Program-made: the position numbers and the translations under genes | Part shown: positions 45,067-58,894 of the stretch, piece after piece | How the letters are laid out: each line of letters opens with the position of its first letter | How positions within the stretch are numbered: position 1 is the stretch's first letter | The notes under the pieces: generated by a model | Databases searched by the model: none | What the model saw: only the letters and a program-made list of their open reading frames with translations | What the model was told of the DNA's origin: nothing | DNA from: Biscogniauxia marginata | Taxonomy: Eukaryota; Ascomycota; Sordariomycetes; Xylariales; Xylariaceae | Length of the DNA stretch: 64,000 nt | Direction of reading: 5' to 3' | Assembly (NCBI GenBank): GCA_022695795.1 | Contig: MU404146.1 | Location: 104,357-168,356 of the forward strand

Positions 45067-48000
45067 CGGCTAAATCCTCCTTGAGATTCCAAATAAAATC
45101 GAAATCATTAAATTATTAATATAACTAAGAATTTGTTTTTTTATAAATTTAAAGTATTTAATTTTTTTATAACGACTTTAAAACTAATAATAATATAAAT
45201 TTTGTATTTTTTAAAATAATTATTTTAAAGTAAAACTAATAATTAATTTTAATTAAATTATTACTTTATATATTTTTAAGAATTTCATATTAGTTTTTAT
45301 TTTTTATTATTTTTAATAACCCTTAATAATTTTTAAATCTCTTTTTTTTAATTATCTTTTTATTTCCTTATTTTATTAAGTATTTTAAAAGTTATATTAA
45401 TTTATAACTTAAGAATTTAATTATTATATAAGTTTTTCGTTTTATTATTTTTTTAATTTATAAATAGGTTTTATAATTAAAGCTATTATAATTTAAGTTT
45501 CTTAAATAATTCGATTTTTTAGTTTTATTAAACCTTATATAAACGGAAAAATCGTTATAAGTAATATAATTATCGATAAAAATTAAAAAAGATTTATTTA
45601 AATAATTAGTATTTGTTTAACATTAATTATAATTATATATGGATTTTTTTAATAATTTTCTTTTTTGCTTTTTTTAAATATATTAAATTTTAAGTTTTTC
45701 GAGGTTAATTTTTACATTTTTTAATTATTAATTAAGTTTTTTATTATATTTTTTTTATATTTTTTTATAAATTTTTTTATTTAATTAATTTAAAAATTTA
45801 ACGGTTTTTTTAGGTTAATTTATCGATTTATTTAACGTTTTAAATTTTTAAGGTTTTAATTTGCTTTTTTTATTTTTTTTAAAATTGCGATTTAAAAGTT
45901 TTTTTACGTTATTAATTAAGAAATGTCGTTTTTTAGTCTTTATTTTAACTTTACAATTTAATTATTTTTTTAAGTTAATAAAACCTTTAAATTTAAAAAG
46001 GTTATATTTTTAATTTTTGTTTATAATGATCTTTTCGATTTTTTAATTAGCTTTTTAAGTGATTTTATCGATTTTTTTTGTTTTTATTTCGTTTAAGTTT
46101 ATTAATTTTAAAATTCTTGTTTTTTCGAAGTTTTATAATATAAAAATCTTTTTTTTAATTCGAGATTTTTTATTTTTTTTAAATTTATTAATTTATAAGT
46201 TTTTTTTTTCGGAGCTTATTAATTTTAAAATTTTTATTTTTTTAAAGTTTATTAATTTTAAAAAAAATTAAATTATTATAATTTAATTTAAAGTAATTTA
46301 TAAATAAGTAATTTAAAAAGTAAAGCTTATTATTATTTATTATTTATTATTTATTATTTCGAACTTTTAATTAATAATAAAGGATTTTAATGTTTTTTTA
46401 AATTATTATAACTAGTTTAAAGTTTTTTAATTAATATTATATTAAGTTTTGTTTTTTTAGTTTTTCGTTTTAACTTTTTATTTTTTAATATTTTTAATTA
46501 ACGCTTAATTTTTTATTTATATTTTTTATATTCTTTAATTTATATCATTTTAATTTTTTAGTTTATATTTAATATATTTAAGTACTTTTTTTACCGGAGT
46601 TTTTTTCTTAAAATTAATTATAATTATTAATTTTTTATTAATCTCATTATTTAAAAATTTAATAATAATTATAAGATTTCCCGGAATTTTAATTAATTAT
46701 ATTATATGTTAATAACTTTAAAGATTAAGAATTTATTATTTATTTTCGTATTTTTAAATTATTAAATTTTATTTTAATATTTATATATAGTTTAATTGTT
46801 TTAATTAATTTATAATTTTTATTAATATAATTTTAAATTAAATATATCGTAAAACCTTTAAATTAGCAAATAAAGAGATTCGTTTTTCATTTAAGTTTAA
46901 TTTTATATTTATATAAAACTTCGTTTTACTTATTTAAGATCTCAAGTCGAATATTCAGATTTTTAAGAAAATTTCTTATTATAATTTTATTAATATGTTA
47001 TTTTAAAATTTATAATTAAGTTATAATTTATCGCTTATTATTATTTAATACTTAAATTTAAATTATAAAATTTCTATTATTATAATTAAAGGTTTTTATA
47101 GAATTTTAAAGTCTTATTTATATAAGTCGTTATTTAAGATACGTTTTTTAATATATTTATTAAATATATTTAAATATAAAATATCGAGTTAACATTAAAA
47201 AATTCGAAAATAATAATATAATATAAAACATTTTAAGGGATATAATAAAATTTTATATATTAAAAAGTTAATATTCGCATTTTAATCTTTTTTTAGTAGT
47301 TTATATATATGTTTCGTTATTTAAATTAAAATTAACATTTAAAAAAACGCTTTTTTTATTACGTTAAAATATATGTCGTTTATTTAACGAAAGATGTTTT
47401 TTAGTTTTTTTATTAATATAATAAATTGCGACTTATTTTCGTAATAATTTATATTATTTATATAATTATTTATTTAATTTTAATTTTAATTTTTCTTTTT
47501 ATTAGTTTTTTAATTAAGTTATTATAAAAAATTAATTTATTAATATTAAGTTATATTTTATTTATTTTATTAATAACTTTTTCTTGTTTTAATTTTAAGA
47601 TTTTAAGATTTTGGTTTTTATATTCGCGATAATTAATAAAATGATTTTGTTTTATTTATATATTTATTTCTTTTTTATTATTAAAGAATATAAATATTAT
47701 TATTATTAAAATCTTTTTTAAAATAATATAATTTAAATTTATAATTTTTTTATTTTTTAAAAATACTTTTTATTTATTATAATATATTTTCCATTTTTTA
47801 TAATTATTTTAAGAATCGTTATTTAACATTTCGTTATTATCGTTTTTTAAAGAATTATTATTATTAATAACTTTGTTAATAAACTTTATATTTTTACTAG
47901 GTATAGTAATATAATTATTATTTTAATAATTAATTATAATTATATTTTTTTTATTTTAAAATTAATCGCGTTTTTATTAAATATAAAGATTTTTTTATTT

Positions 48001-51000
48001 CGATTATTATTTATATTTAGTTTTTTTATATTTCGAAATTAATAAGCGATTTACTTATTTAAAAAGGCTTATTATTAAATATAAAGATATAAAATTAGTA
48101 AAAATATAAAATTAATTTGTTATTAATAAAATAAGTTATTTATAAGAAATGTTTTTAATAGCGAATTTCTTAAGGTGAAATAAAGGTATTACTTATAAAA
48201 ACGTTTATAAATATATATACTTTTTTAAATTATAAAGTTAAAAGTATTAAATAAATTAAAATAATACCTTAAATATATTTATTTATTATAATAATAAAAA
48301 TGTTAATAATTAATATAAAAATTAAAAATAAAAAAAGGTAAATAAATAAGTTAAAAGTCTTTTATAAATAAATATACTTGTTAAAATTTAAATTTATTAT
48401 AATAGTTCTTTTTTCTTTTTTTAAATATATAATTAAATTCTTTTTTATTTTTTATTTTTATATTTATTTTTATAAAAAAATGCCTTTTTAATGCTTTTTT
48501 TTATAATATTACTTAATATTTTAAAAGCGATTAAAAATAATTATAAAATAAATAAATCGCTTAAATTCGTACATTATTATTTGTTTTATTTATAAATAAT
48601 AATTTTAAGCTTAAAAAAATAAAGGCTTTTTATTAAATTAAAAGAAGTAAGATTTAAAGCCGTAAATTTAATATATATAAAATTTTAAACTTTTAAATCT
48701 CTCTTATAAAATCTTGGGGTTTTAAAAGTATTTCTTCGAAATCCTTTAAAGTTAATAATTAGCGGCAAATTCGATTTTTATTAGTAAATACATATGTAAA
48801 TAAAAGCAAATAACTATAATAAAATAAGAAAGTAGTAAGTAAAACGATAGTGTATTAAGTTGTTTATTAAAAGAACTATTTATTTAAGGTGCGCTTGGAA
48901 AGTGCAGCTTATTTATATAAAAAGGTACAAAGTTACTTCTTTATAAGTTAATAAGGATCCCTTGTGCCTTATCATTTAACCATTAATTTCTTTTGCGAGG
49001 TATAGCTTAAGATTTTTAATATGTATTGTTTTAACGTTTTTTCCGGATATATAAGATTTTATATTCGAATTAACATTTTTAAAATGATATTTACGATTTT
49101 TTAAAGTCTTTATTATAATAGTTTTAATTTTCTTATTTTTTTATATATTTTTTTCTTAATTAATTTATTTTTTCGATACTTTTTAATAGTTTAATCTTTA
49201 TTTTATTTTTATTTTTTTATTTTTTTATTAACTTTATATTTTTATTATCCTTTTTTAGATTTTAACTTTTTTATTATTAAATGACTTTTTATTTTTTTAA
49301 TTCTCTTTTTTTTAATATTTAGTTTATTTTCTTTTTTAGGTTTATTAAATAAAATCTTTAAGTTAATATTTTTACGAGTAAAAATGAATAATTTCTTATT
49401 AAACGTATATTAACTTTTAATACTTTATTTATAATAATTTTTAATTTTTAATTTAACTTTTTAATTTTATTTTATAATATTTATTTCTTTAATTAATTTA
49501 ATATTAGTTTTAATATTCGTTTTATTAGTTCGTAACTTTATAATGAATTTATTAACTTATAAATAATTTATATTTTTTATTAAATAAAGAAATCCTTAAT
49601 AATATAATATCGAAATAATTTAATATTATTAATATATATTTAAATAAAGTATTTTAAAATGAAAATTAAGATTTTTTATAACTTTAAAACTTAATATTAA
49701 TTAATTTTTAGTATAACGAAAGCGAATAAGTATTAAAAGAAATAATTAATAATATAAAATAAAATAATTTAATTTAATTAATTTTAATTAAATTTTAAAG
49801 GTTTATTATAATTATTTTTTAACTTTATAATTAATAAAATCTTATTATTTATTTTTATATAAATTTGATATATTTTATATATTTAACTAAATTCTTTTGT
49901 TAAATTCCGAAAAGTAATAACAATTACGAAATAATTATATTTATTATATATTTAATATAAAGCTTTTAAAATTTCTAGTATTAATAGATATTTAGTTAAT
50001 TTTTCGTTTCGTTTAAATTAATATAATTTTTTATTAATTAATTAATATTTTACTAGTTTTTAAATTATTTTTCGCTTTTTATTTTAAAGTAATTTTATTA
50101 CTTTATATTTAGCGATTAAAAATTAAATTATATTTTTATATAGCGACCTTTTATAATTTTTAATTTTTAATTTTATATTATTAGCGAGTAAGTAATTTAA
50201 AATTAAAAAAAGAAATATTATATTTTAATTTAATTAATTTAATTTTATATAAATTAACTTTTTAAAATTTAACTTAATAAATTTCTAAATCGTCTTATAA
50301 TTTAATAATATAAATAAAAGCTTTTTAAAATTCTTTTTTATTAAGAGTTCGTAAGTTAATTTAATTAATTAAAATAATTTATTTATAATTTAAATAATTT
50401 TTAATATGTTTAGTCGATATTATATAATAAATTAATATTTATTTAATCGTTTTAATTAAATAATAATTTTCTTGCGAACTTATATATTTTTATTTAAGGG
50501 TTTTAAAAAATTTAAATAATTAATATATAATATAATTAAAAAAGGAAACGGCATTATTAATTATTAATATTTCGTAAAACATTTTATAATTTTAAAAGTT
50601 TTGCGTTTATTTATATTATATCTCGTTTTTATATTAAAGAATTTAAAAGTTATATATATATTAATATTAATATTTTTAATTAACGTATTAATTATTAGGG
50701 TACTTACTAAATAGCTTTTTAATTAAAATAAAACTCTTTTTATTTTTATTTTTAAAATATTAACTATTAAATAAAAATAAAATTATATATTTAAGGTTTT
50801 AATCATTTTATATTATTTTTTTATAAATTATTTTAAAGGTTTATTTTTATTTTTTTATATAGATTTTTTTTCGTATTAATAGTTTTATTAATTAGTTTTA
50901 AATACGCATGTTAAAAGGTTTATATTAAGTTTATTTTTTTAATATAAACTATTTAAAATATAAAAATATAAATAATAATTTATTTAATTCTTTAATTTTA

Positions 51001-54000
51001 CTTAAATTTTAAATTTATTTCGATATTTCGTTAATAGTCGTATTTGTTTTTAGTTTAAATTAAATTTAAGCTTTTAATAAATATAATAAATGATTTCGTT
51101 TTTATTTTAATAAGTTTAATAAAGATAAATATTAAACGAGGGAAATAATAATTATATAGAAATTTAAATAACTTATTAAATAAAGTAACTAATATATTAT
51201 AATTATTTATAAATATATTAAAAGATATTCTTTATTTTAAATAATATTTTAATAAATTTAAATATTTTTATTTTTATTTATTAATCTTTATACCATTTTA
51301 ACGTTAAAATATTAATTATTAAAAATAATAAATATAACTTTATATTAGTTTTTAAATCTCGTCGTTATAGTTTAATATTTATATATAACATTTTTTTAAA
51401 AGAATACTTTATAATTTTCTTATATAATAATATTAAAAACTTTTTTAATTATATATTAATTATTAAAGTTTAATAGTTATAAAATTAATAAGTTTAAAAT
51501 TTATAATAATTCTTTTTATATTATTTTTTAATAAATATTAAGAATAAACTTTTTATAACGAAATTTTAAAAATAATTAACTTATTTTATTTTATTTAAAA
51601 ATAGATTTTAATTATAAAATCTTTTTTATTAAATATATATCGCGGTTATTTTATTTTATAAAATGTAATTTTTTTAATAATAATAATATATTTAATTATA
51701 TTTATTAACGTAATATTATTAAAGGTTTATATAAAAGTATTTTTTTAAGTATAATATAATTATTTAGTTTTTATTTATCTTTTTTTAAAATTTGCCGCCT
51801 TGCTAATAATAATTTTTATTTTTATAAATTATTAATTAATTATATATTAAAGTGTATTACTTAATATTCTTTATTAAAGTCGTTAAATAATTTTCGGTTT
51901 TTTAAGGTTTATTTAATTTAAAAGTATATATATATTTTTATTAATTAATTTTAAAATAAATATATATAGTTTTTAGTTAAAATAAATTTTTAGCATTTTA
52001 AAATGTATTTATTATTTATTTATTAAACAGTTAAAATTATAATAAAACTTTTTATTTTCTTTTTTCCTTTTTTTAAAACCTTTTTAATATTATTTTCGTT
52101 ATAATAAACTAAATTATTTTTAAACGATTTATTATATTTTAAAGTATTAAACGTTAACTTTTTAATATTTACGTTATTTAAAATTAAAATTATTTACTTT
52201 TTATTATTATATATTAATAATAATCTTAAATTTAAATTTTAAAAAAAAAAGTTTATTAAATTTCTTTTAATAATTTATATTTATTATATATATATTTAAT
52301 TATTATTAATAATCGTTTTTATTTTATAAAAGATATAAAGTATAAAAGGGCATTTAAAGTATTTTTTTATAAATATTATTAAAATCTCTTTTTAGTTATT
52401 ATTATTTAGTAATTTAAAACTAGGAATTTTAAGTCATGCTTTTTTTCTTTTTTTAAGGGTTATAAAGGGTAATATTTATATAAGCGGTGGTTTTTTTTAA
52501 TTTAATATAATTTATAAATTTATAATTAATAAGCTTCGTTTAATTAATATAAAATATATAATCTTTGTTATTTATATTTATTATTTTTTAAAATGATTTT
52601 AAAATAATTAATATATTAATATTAAAACGAATAGTTTTTTTTTGTAAAATAACTTTTATTTTTTAAATAATAATATCTTTTTGTTTTAAGGATTTATTAC
52701 TTTTAAAAGTTTTTTTAAAGATAAAATTTTATTTAGTTTTTTACGTTTAAATGTTTATTTGACATTATAATAATTAATTTTACGATATTTAAGATTTTAT
52801 TTATTAAATCGTTAAAATTAAGCTTATTTAATTTTTATTTTTCGTCGAATTCTTTTCTCGAGTTTTTTAATTTAATAGTTTTTTAATATATAGTAATATA
52901 TATATATCTTATTTTTTTAATTATAATTGGTTTTAAAAGTAATATATCTCGTATAATTAATTTAGATTTTATATTATCGATTTCATATAAAGTTAACTTC
53001 TTAGTTTAATAATTAATTATTACTTAATTTCGTTATAATTATTCTTTTTTAATAAAATATTATAAAACTCGTTTAAATTAATAATAAAAACGTATATAAT
53101 ATTTAAAATCTTTTTTATAATAAATAAAAATATTATATAATAAAAAATTAAAATCGAATTATTATTTGTTATTTTTAATTCGTAATTTTTATTAATATAA
53201 ATTATTTTTAACTTATTTTATTAAGTACATTTTAAATTAATTAATTTTAATAAAAATTTATTATTAATTATATATCGTATTATTAATTTATTATTAATCT
53301 TTTTAAAGATATATTTTAATCGAGTTTTTTTATTATTAAATTTTATTTTATTTTAAAAATTTATTATCGTCATTTTCATTATTATTTAAATTATTTATAT
53401 AATAATTAATTTTAAATAATAAGCAAAAATAAAATAACTTTTAAAATCTCCTTAATATTAATTTTTTTGGTTTATATTATTTTTAAAGGCTCGAATAAGT
53501 ATTATATTACCTTTATATTTCCTTAGTTTTTTTATAGTTTTTTTTAATTTGTTACGAATTATTATTAAAGTTATTTTTTTTATTTTAACGGCTTTAAATA
53601 TAATAACTTTAAAATTAAGGTTTTTAAACGTTTTACTTTTTAACTTTCCTTTTTTTAAAGTAATTAAAAATTTTTAGGGGTTTTTATCGGACTTTTTTGT
53701 TTAACTAGTTTTAAGACGTTATTATTAAAATATTTTATTTCGTTATTATTTTTTCGTTATTATAAAAATAACGAAAAATGATATTTAATTTTTTTAAAGA
53801 ATAAAATCTTAATATATTAATTAATTTTAAAGTATTTTTTAATTAAAACTTAATTTATATTTATTAATCGATTAATTAAGTTTTAATTTTAATTTTAATT
53901 TTAATTTTAAAATATAATACTTTTTTATATCTCGAGATAATATATCTTTTAATTTTATAATTATAACAAATAAATAAACGATTTAATAATTTAATATATA

Positions 54001-55368
54001 TTTAAAAAATATGTTTTTCTTTTTTATAAATTAAGATTATTAAAAGAATTTTAAACGTATTAATTCGACGTTAAAATTAAAATTAATAACGAAAAAAAAA
54101 AGCTTAATATTTTTATTTTTAATAATTTAAATTTAAATTTTAAGAGTTAAAATTTTATTAATTTAGATTTTAATATTCTTATTTTAAAGTTTTTTATTTT
54201 TAATACTTTAATATTCCCGGTTAAATATATATATTTATAAAATATAAATATCTTTTATTAAAAAAGTAAAAAAGATTTACTTTTAATTTTAAAACTAATT
54301 ATAATAAAAATATTTCTTTATAAAACTTTTTTAACGTAAATTTTAATTTTTAAATAACATTTTCGTTAATTATAATAAGAATTATTTTTTAAATCTTTCG
54401 ATTTAATTAAAAAACTTATTTTCTCGTTTTAAGCGAACGATATATTTTAAAAAATATATATATTTAAAAATTCCTTTAATTTATTAAAAAATCCTGGAGT
54501 TATTAACTAATTTATAACTTAATTTTAAAAACGTTTATTTTTTTTTCGTTTTTAAGTTTATATATATATTTATAAAGCTATTTTCGTAACTTATTTAATT
54601 AATTATTTAAAACTTAATAAGATAATTTTATCGCTTTATTAATATAATTTATAATAACTTTATTTTTATAACGTTTAAAATTATTAATTTTTAATGTTAA
54701 ATCGATATTAAACTTATAAATTCGTAAAAGAAATCTCTTTTTTAATTTAATTCTTTCAAATATTAAAAAAAGTTATATAATATTAAATTTAAATATTTTT
54801 AAGTTAATTTTAAAAATCGATTAAAATCGAATATCTTTTTAATTTTTATTAAAACCTTTTTATTAACTTTTAAAAATTAATATATTATTAATATATTTTT
54901 ATAAATCCTTTTTTAAAAGTCTTTTTTAAAAAAGTTTATATTTAACATGTTAATTAAATAATAAAAACGATCGGTATTAATTAAGTTATAATTAATTAAA
55001 TTATAAATATAAAATAAAATTAAGAATTATATTTTTTTAATATTATATTCGAGTTAATAATTAAACTTAATAATAACTTTTTAAAAAGTATTTTTATTTT
55101 GTTTTACTTAAAATATAATAAATCGTTTAATTAATTTATAATAATAAAGATTTTTTATTAATATATAAAATTCGAGATATTATTTTATAAATAATTTTAA
55201 ATTGTAATAACTTTTTTAATTATAAATATTAATTATATTAATTCGTAATACTTAATTATTAAGTAATAATAATAAATATTAAAAAAAATTTAATTATAAT
55301 TTTTTATTAAAAACTTGTAATAAAAAACTGATAAAAACTAAAAAAGAAAGTTATAACTTTTATCACTT

Positions 55369-55492
55369 TATCTAGTTACAAAACTAAAAAAAAGAAAAGA
55401 GGTTATAAAAAGGATAATTAATTACCCTAAATGGGTCATGACGAAATCTAAGCTAAGGCTAAATTTAGTGAGGTGGGCCACACCTTCCCACA
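55369..55492. repeat. Right LTR (124 bp)
   Basis: Begins TATCTAGTTACAA (the TG end has become TA), ends CTTCCCACA, and is followed by GTAT. It shares an unbroken 20-bp core around CATGACGAAATCT with the left LTR. Confidence 0.85.
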
Positions 55493-56130
55493 GTATGTAC
55501 AAGTACCTAACTCCCGCCTCATCCCATCTTGTCTATCGTACATAGGTAGGTATGCATTCTAGCGGGGGAGTACTAATATGTATAAGTACCTATCGCAGCC
55601 CAAATCCCCCACAGCATGACGCAAACCCCACCAAAGGCGTTACCTCTCAAGTAAAGGTTTAAACCTAACCTCGAATTCATTCAGCCTTGTCCATCTCCGT
55701 ACTTCTACAACTTCTACAACTTCGTTTACGAGACACCGCGCCAGAGATAGTAGATCGCGTTGAACCTCCAACTTAGACGGGGGCAACCCAATCACCTACA
55801 ACCCAATTGGGGCTTCCCTTTGGTAATAGCAACATTCAACTGCCCCTCATTCACTTCAGCAGTGAGTGATAACCCCCGCCTCCCGCCCTCCGCCTCTCGC
55901 GTGCCCAGGGCACCAAAGCCCGATATGGCGTCTTCTCCTCGACCACCATCAACCAGGCTGAATACCGACGAGCGTGGCTGCTAACGATAACTTAGTCGTC
56001 GAGAAGCTACCTCCTGCGACGAGAATCTACGACCGAGATTCCCGCTAGCAACGGCCCACCGCCTCTTTACACCATACCCCCATTCGATTTCGTACGGCAG
56101 ACACCCGCCAGCAGAGAAACACACGTCGCG
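55493..56130. other. DCN1 upstream region
   Basis: Begins with the right target duplication. Contains a 75-codon frame at 55760-55984 that precedes the DCN1 start and has no family, more likely leader sequence or an upstream ORF. Since the LTR element ends 638 bp before the DCN1 ATG, the promoter has been cut to at most this length. Confidence 0.5.
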
Positions 56131-57958
56131 ATGCCGCCGTCCACAGCTACCCAGAAGTCGGCTATAGCCAGCTTTGTGTCTATTACTGGAGCCACGGAGA
56201 GAACCGCCACCAAGGTATTATCTATCCTTATTCTACTAACCCTCTATGTCCGTCCGTCTAAACTCTTCCAGTCTCGTGCTAATGCGCCTTCGTTGTTCTC
56301 TTAGTATCTAAAGAATACTTCCTACAAGCTCAACGAGGCCGTCGATTCGTAAGTGGGAGAATTGTTTTTCGTTATTTTCTAGAGGCTCGAGAGGGTGGAT
56401 TCTGCTATGCATCTTGGTGGCCGACGACAAGACCCGCAACACGGGGATCATCACATATCAGATATACGCGGTCCAGAATAATCAACTCGAAGTCGGAATC
56501 TAGCCGCTGCCCGGAAATCTCCCGACAGCCACGAGCCAAGAGTTACAGCTCCTCCTCTTCCGGTTGCAGAATTGTTATGCGCCAAGCACATTCGTCTGTC
56601 AAGCATCCGAGTGGTGCTTTTGAGAGTTTAGCTTCCTTAGCTATCTGCCTGAAGGCAGACTGTCAGTTTAGGGCTACTACCTAGTGGATGTCCTATATAG
56701 AATTCGGCTTCCATATTTCTGAGCATATACCTAGCTACAGCATGACGGAGGTGCTTACAGCATGACGTGAATATGCCTTTCTACATATCGACGCGACCAT
56801 GCGACTTTCCCCGGTGCAGATAACAGCTGGTCCACCACTTATCTTGACGTGTTAGACTGCCCGTGGATATGGGTCATGGCAACAGTCTTGGAGGACTCTG
56901 GTTGGAGAGATATCATGGTCTACACACCTCGAGCTGCGATGATCGTATTTTGCTGTTGTTTTTACTGTTACGGTTCAAATAGATTCGGCTAATCTTGTTT
57001 TTATTAGGTACTTTCAATCATCTGCAGGTAGTGCGTCAAGCCAAAGTAGGGACACGCAGCTTAACAAGATATTCGATTCTCTTAGAAGTAAGTCGAATCT
57101 TGCCTGTTCTGCCAATCAATAATGCTAATCCTCGATGTAGATGAGAGTGAAGACGCGAAAGATGTTCTTGGAGCAGACTCTTCCATGTCATATCTACAGT
57201 CGCTCGGTGTCGGTTTTGAGGATGCCTCCCTATTTATCGCCATGGAGTTAATCCAAGCACCTAGTCTAGGTGAAATACCACGAGCGGGATTTGTCAAGGG
57301 CTGGTCAGACGCTGGGTAAGGCTTTCTCTATTGCTTCCATGGTATCACAAGCTTTCGGTACTTCATAATTTTATGCTATTTGCTTCAACGTCCAGAGTTT
57401 CAGGCGGTTTGATCGAACGATAGATAGCCTTAATTTTCCCTTCCCACCTCCTACTCCTCTATGGTACCAACAGTTACCATGAATGACTGCTGTCTTTGGA
57501 ATTTCAACGTCCCTAGGCTAACTCATTGTAGAGTTGAGGCCAAGCCCGAGGCCCATCAAGCGCACTTCAAACGCCTAGTCGACTCGATGCCACGAGATCG
57601 AGATTTGTTCCGCAAAGTCTATCGCTACGCTTTCGTAGTCGGTAAAGAGGGCGATCAGCGAGCGCTTTCTTTGGAAAACTCTCTTATATACTGGGAGATG
57701 CTATTCAAGAAGCCCGGCCAGGCCTGGGTTGGGCAAAGTACAGGTGTCAACTGGCTGAACGAGTGGACAACATTTCTGCGTGAGAACTGGACGCGCTCGG
57801 TGAATCGCGACATGTGGAACCAAACATTCGAGTTTGCCCTGAAGAGTATGAGAGATGAGTCTCTGGGTTTCTGGAGTGAAGACGGTGCCTGGCCAGGAGT
57901 GATCGACGATTTCGTAGCCTGGTACAGACGCAAGTCAGAGATGGACGTTGATGCTTAA
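56131..57958 (+). CDS. DCN1: Dcn1, cullin neddylation E3 cofactor
   Basis: Five exons, 56131-56214, 56305-56348, 57008-57087, 57141-57315 and 57532-57958, join in frame to 269 residues, the same as yeast Dcn1. An N-terminal UBA-like domain (QKSAIASFVSITGATERTAT|KYLKNTSYKLNEAVDSYF) is followed by the potentiating-neddylation (PONY) domain: LNKIFDSLRN, VGFEDASLFIAMEL, FVKGWSDAGVEA, RDRDLFRKVYRYAF, SLENSLIYWEMLF, WLNEWTTFLREN, VNRDMWNQTFEFA and SEDGAWPGVIDDFVAWYR, with the conserved acidic/aromatic DAWPxxIDDFV-type end. Dcn1 binds cullins and the Ubc12-NEDD8 conjugate and speeds NEDD8 transfer in the nucleus. Exon 2 is only 44 nt. Intron 2 is 659 nt, far longer than the other introns in this window. 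Confidence 0.94.
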
Positions 57959-58734
57959 AAAGAAGCTGTAGAAGCAGTGGAATCCTGTTGAAAAACTATA
58001 GCTTAATAGGGCTACTCCTAGATAGAGGCTATCTGCATCGTCTACAGCTTTCAGGGGGTTCCCGTTGGCACGCAACCGGGCCGGATGACAACATCAATGG
58101 GCAAATGATTGTCGAGCTGGTGAAACTAGTATCATCAGAAAGGAACCGAAACATCTGATCATGCCTTGTATGGGAGACGGAAATTGAGTTGGCTTATGCC
58201 TCCAAATGCACGGACGCAAATTAACTTAGAAAGACTAATAATGTAAAGATACACCACCGCCGCCATCATCATCACTGTCGGTATTGCTACAGTGCCACAT
58301 TACGCATGATATGCTATTGGTTTTCGTCGTGGATGGCGCGGAATGCTCCCGCGGGAAAATCCTAATATCCGGCCCGGGAGGGATGGGATGGGTGGAAGGA
58401 CCATAATGGCTCCCGGTGGTGGTGTGGATGGCAGCAGATATAGACGTGTGATGGCCTGCAGAAGTATATAGTGCCACGTTGCCATCCATATTCTCTCTTC
58501 GTCCATCCGGCCGTCACGTACTAGGATGATATGAGATAAGCATTCCAAAAGTAGATAAGCAAGCTGAGGTATATACTGTAAAATTCGACTGAAATGGGGG
58601 TTGCTTTGGAGCTAGAGGAAGAGGATGGAAGAGCATTGTGACAGGTGATAAGTGACGATATATGATGATACCTTACCATTACATACCTACCTACATAGGT
58701 CGACACTTAACGTTCGGTTTTAATAGTTTGTTTA
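57959..58734. other. DCN1 3' flank up to RIP block 4
   Basis: No gene. GCC(GCC)ATC-type and ATCATCATC repeats near 58255-58275, and ACCTACCTACATAGGT at 58684-58699 just before the composition changes. Confidence 0.5.
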
Positions 58735-58894
58735 TAAGCACAAATGAACGTATTTAATATACATAATATATATATATAATTTTATAAAGTATATTAAATA
58801 ATAAATTAATAACATTTTTATTATAATATAAAAATAATTATAATTTTTTAAGTTAAATTATATATTAATAAAATATATATTTAAAAAGTTATAT

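Larger units (their letters stand above)
44943..55492. mobile_element. Complete LTR retroelement, 10.55 kb, RIP-inactivated
   Basis: The element is delimited by two 124-bp direct repeats that begin TG/TA and end CA, flanked by the same 4-bp sequence GTAT (44939-44942 and 55493-55496). The interior of about 10.3 kb is extremely AT-rich with stops in all frames, so gag and pol cannot be read and superfamily and orientation are not determinable by eye. No clear tRNA primer-binding site follows either LTR. Short LTRs with a long interior are unusual; a large autonomous element, a composite, or nested insertions are possible. Less degraded islands occur at about 48760-49020 and 52425-52500. Confidence 0.8.

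Noticed and set aside
46059..46271. Phe/Lys/Ile-rich 70-codon frame inside the LTR element.
   Set aside because: Arises from short AT repeats (TTTATTAATTTTAAA); no protein family.
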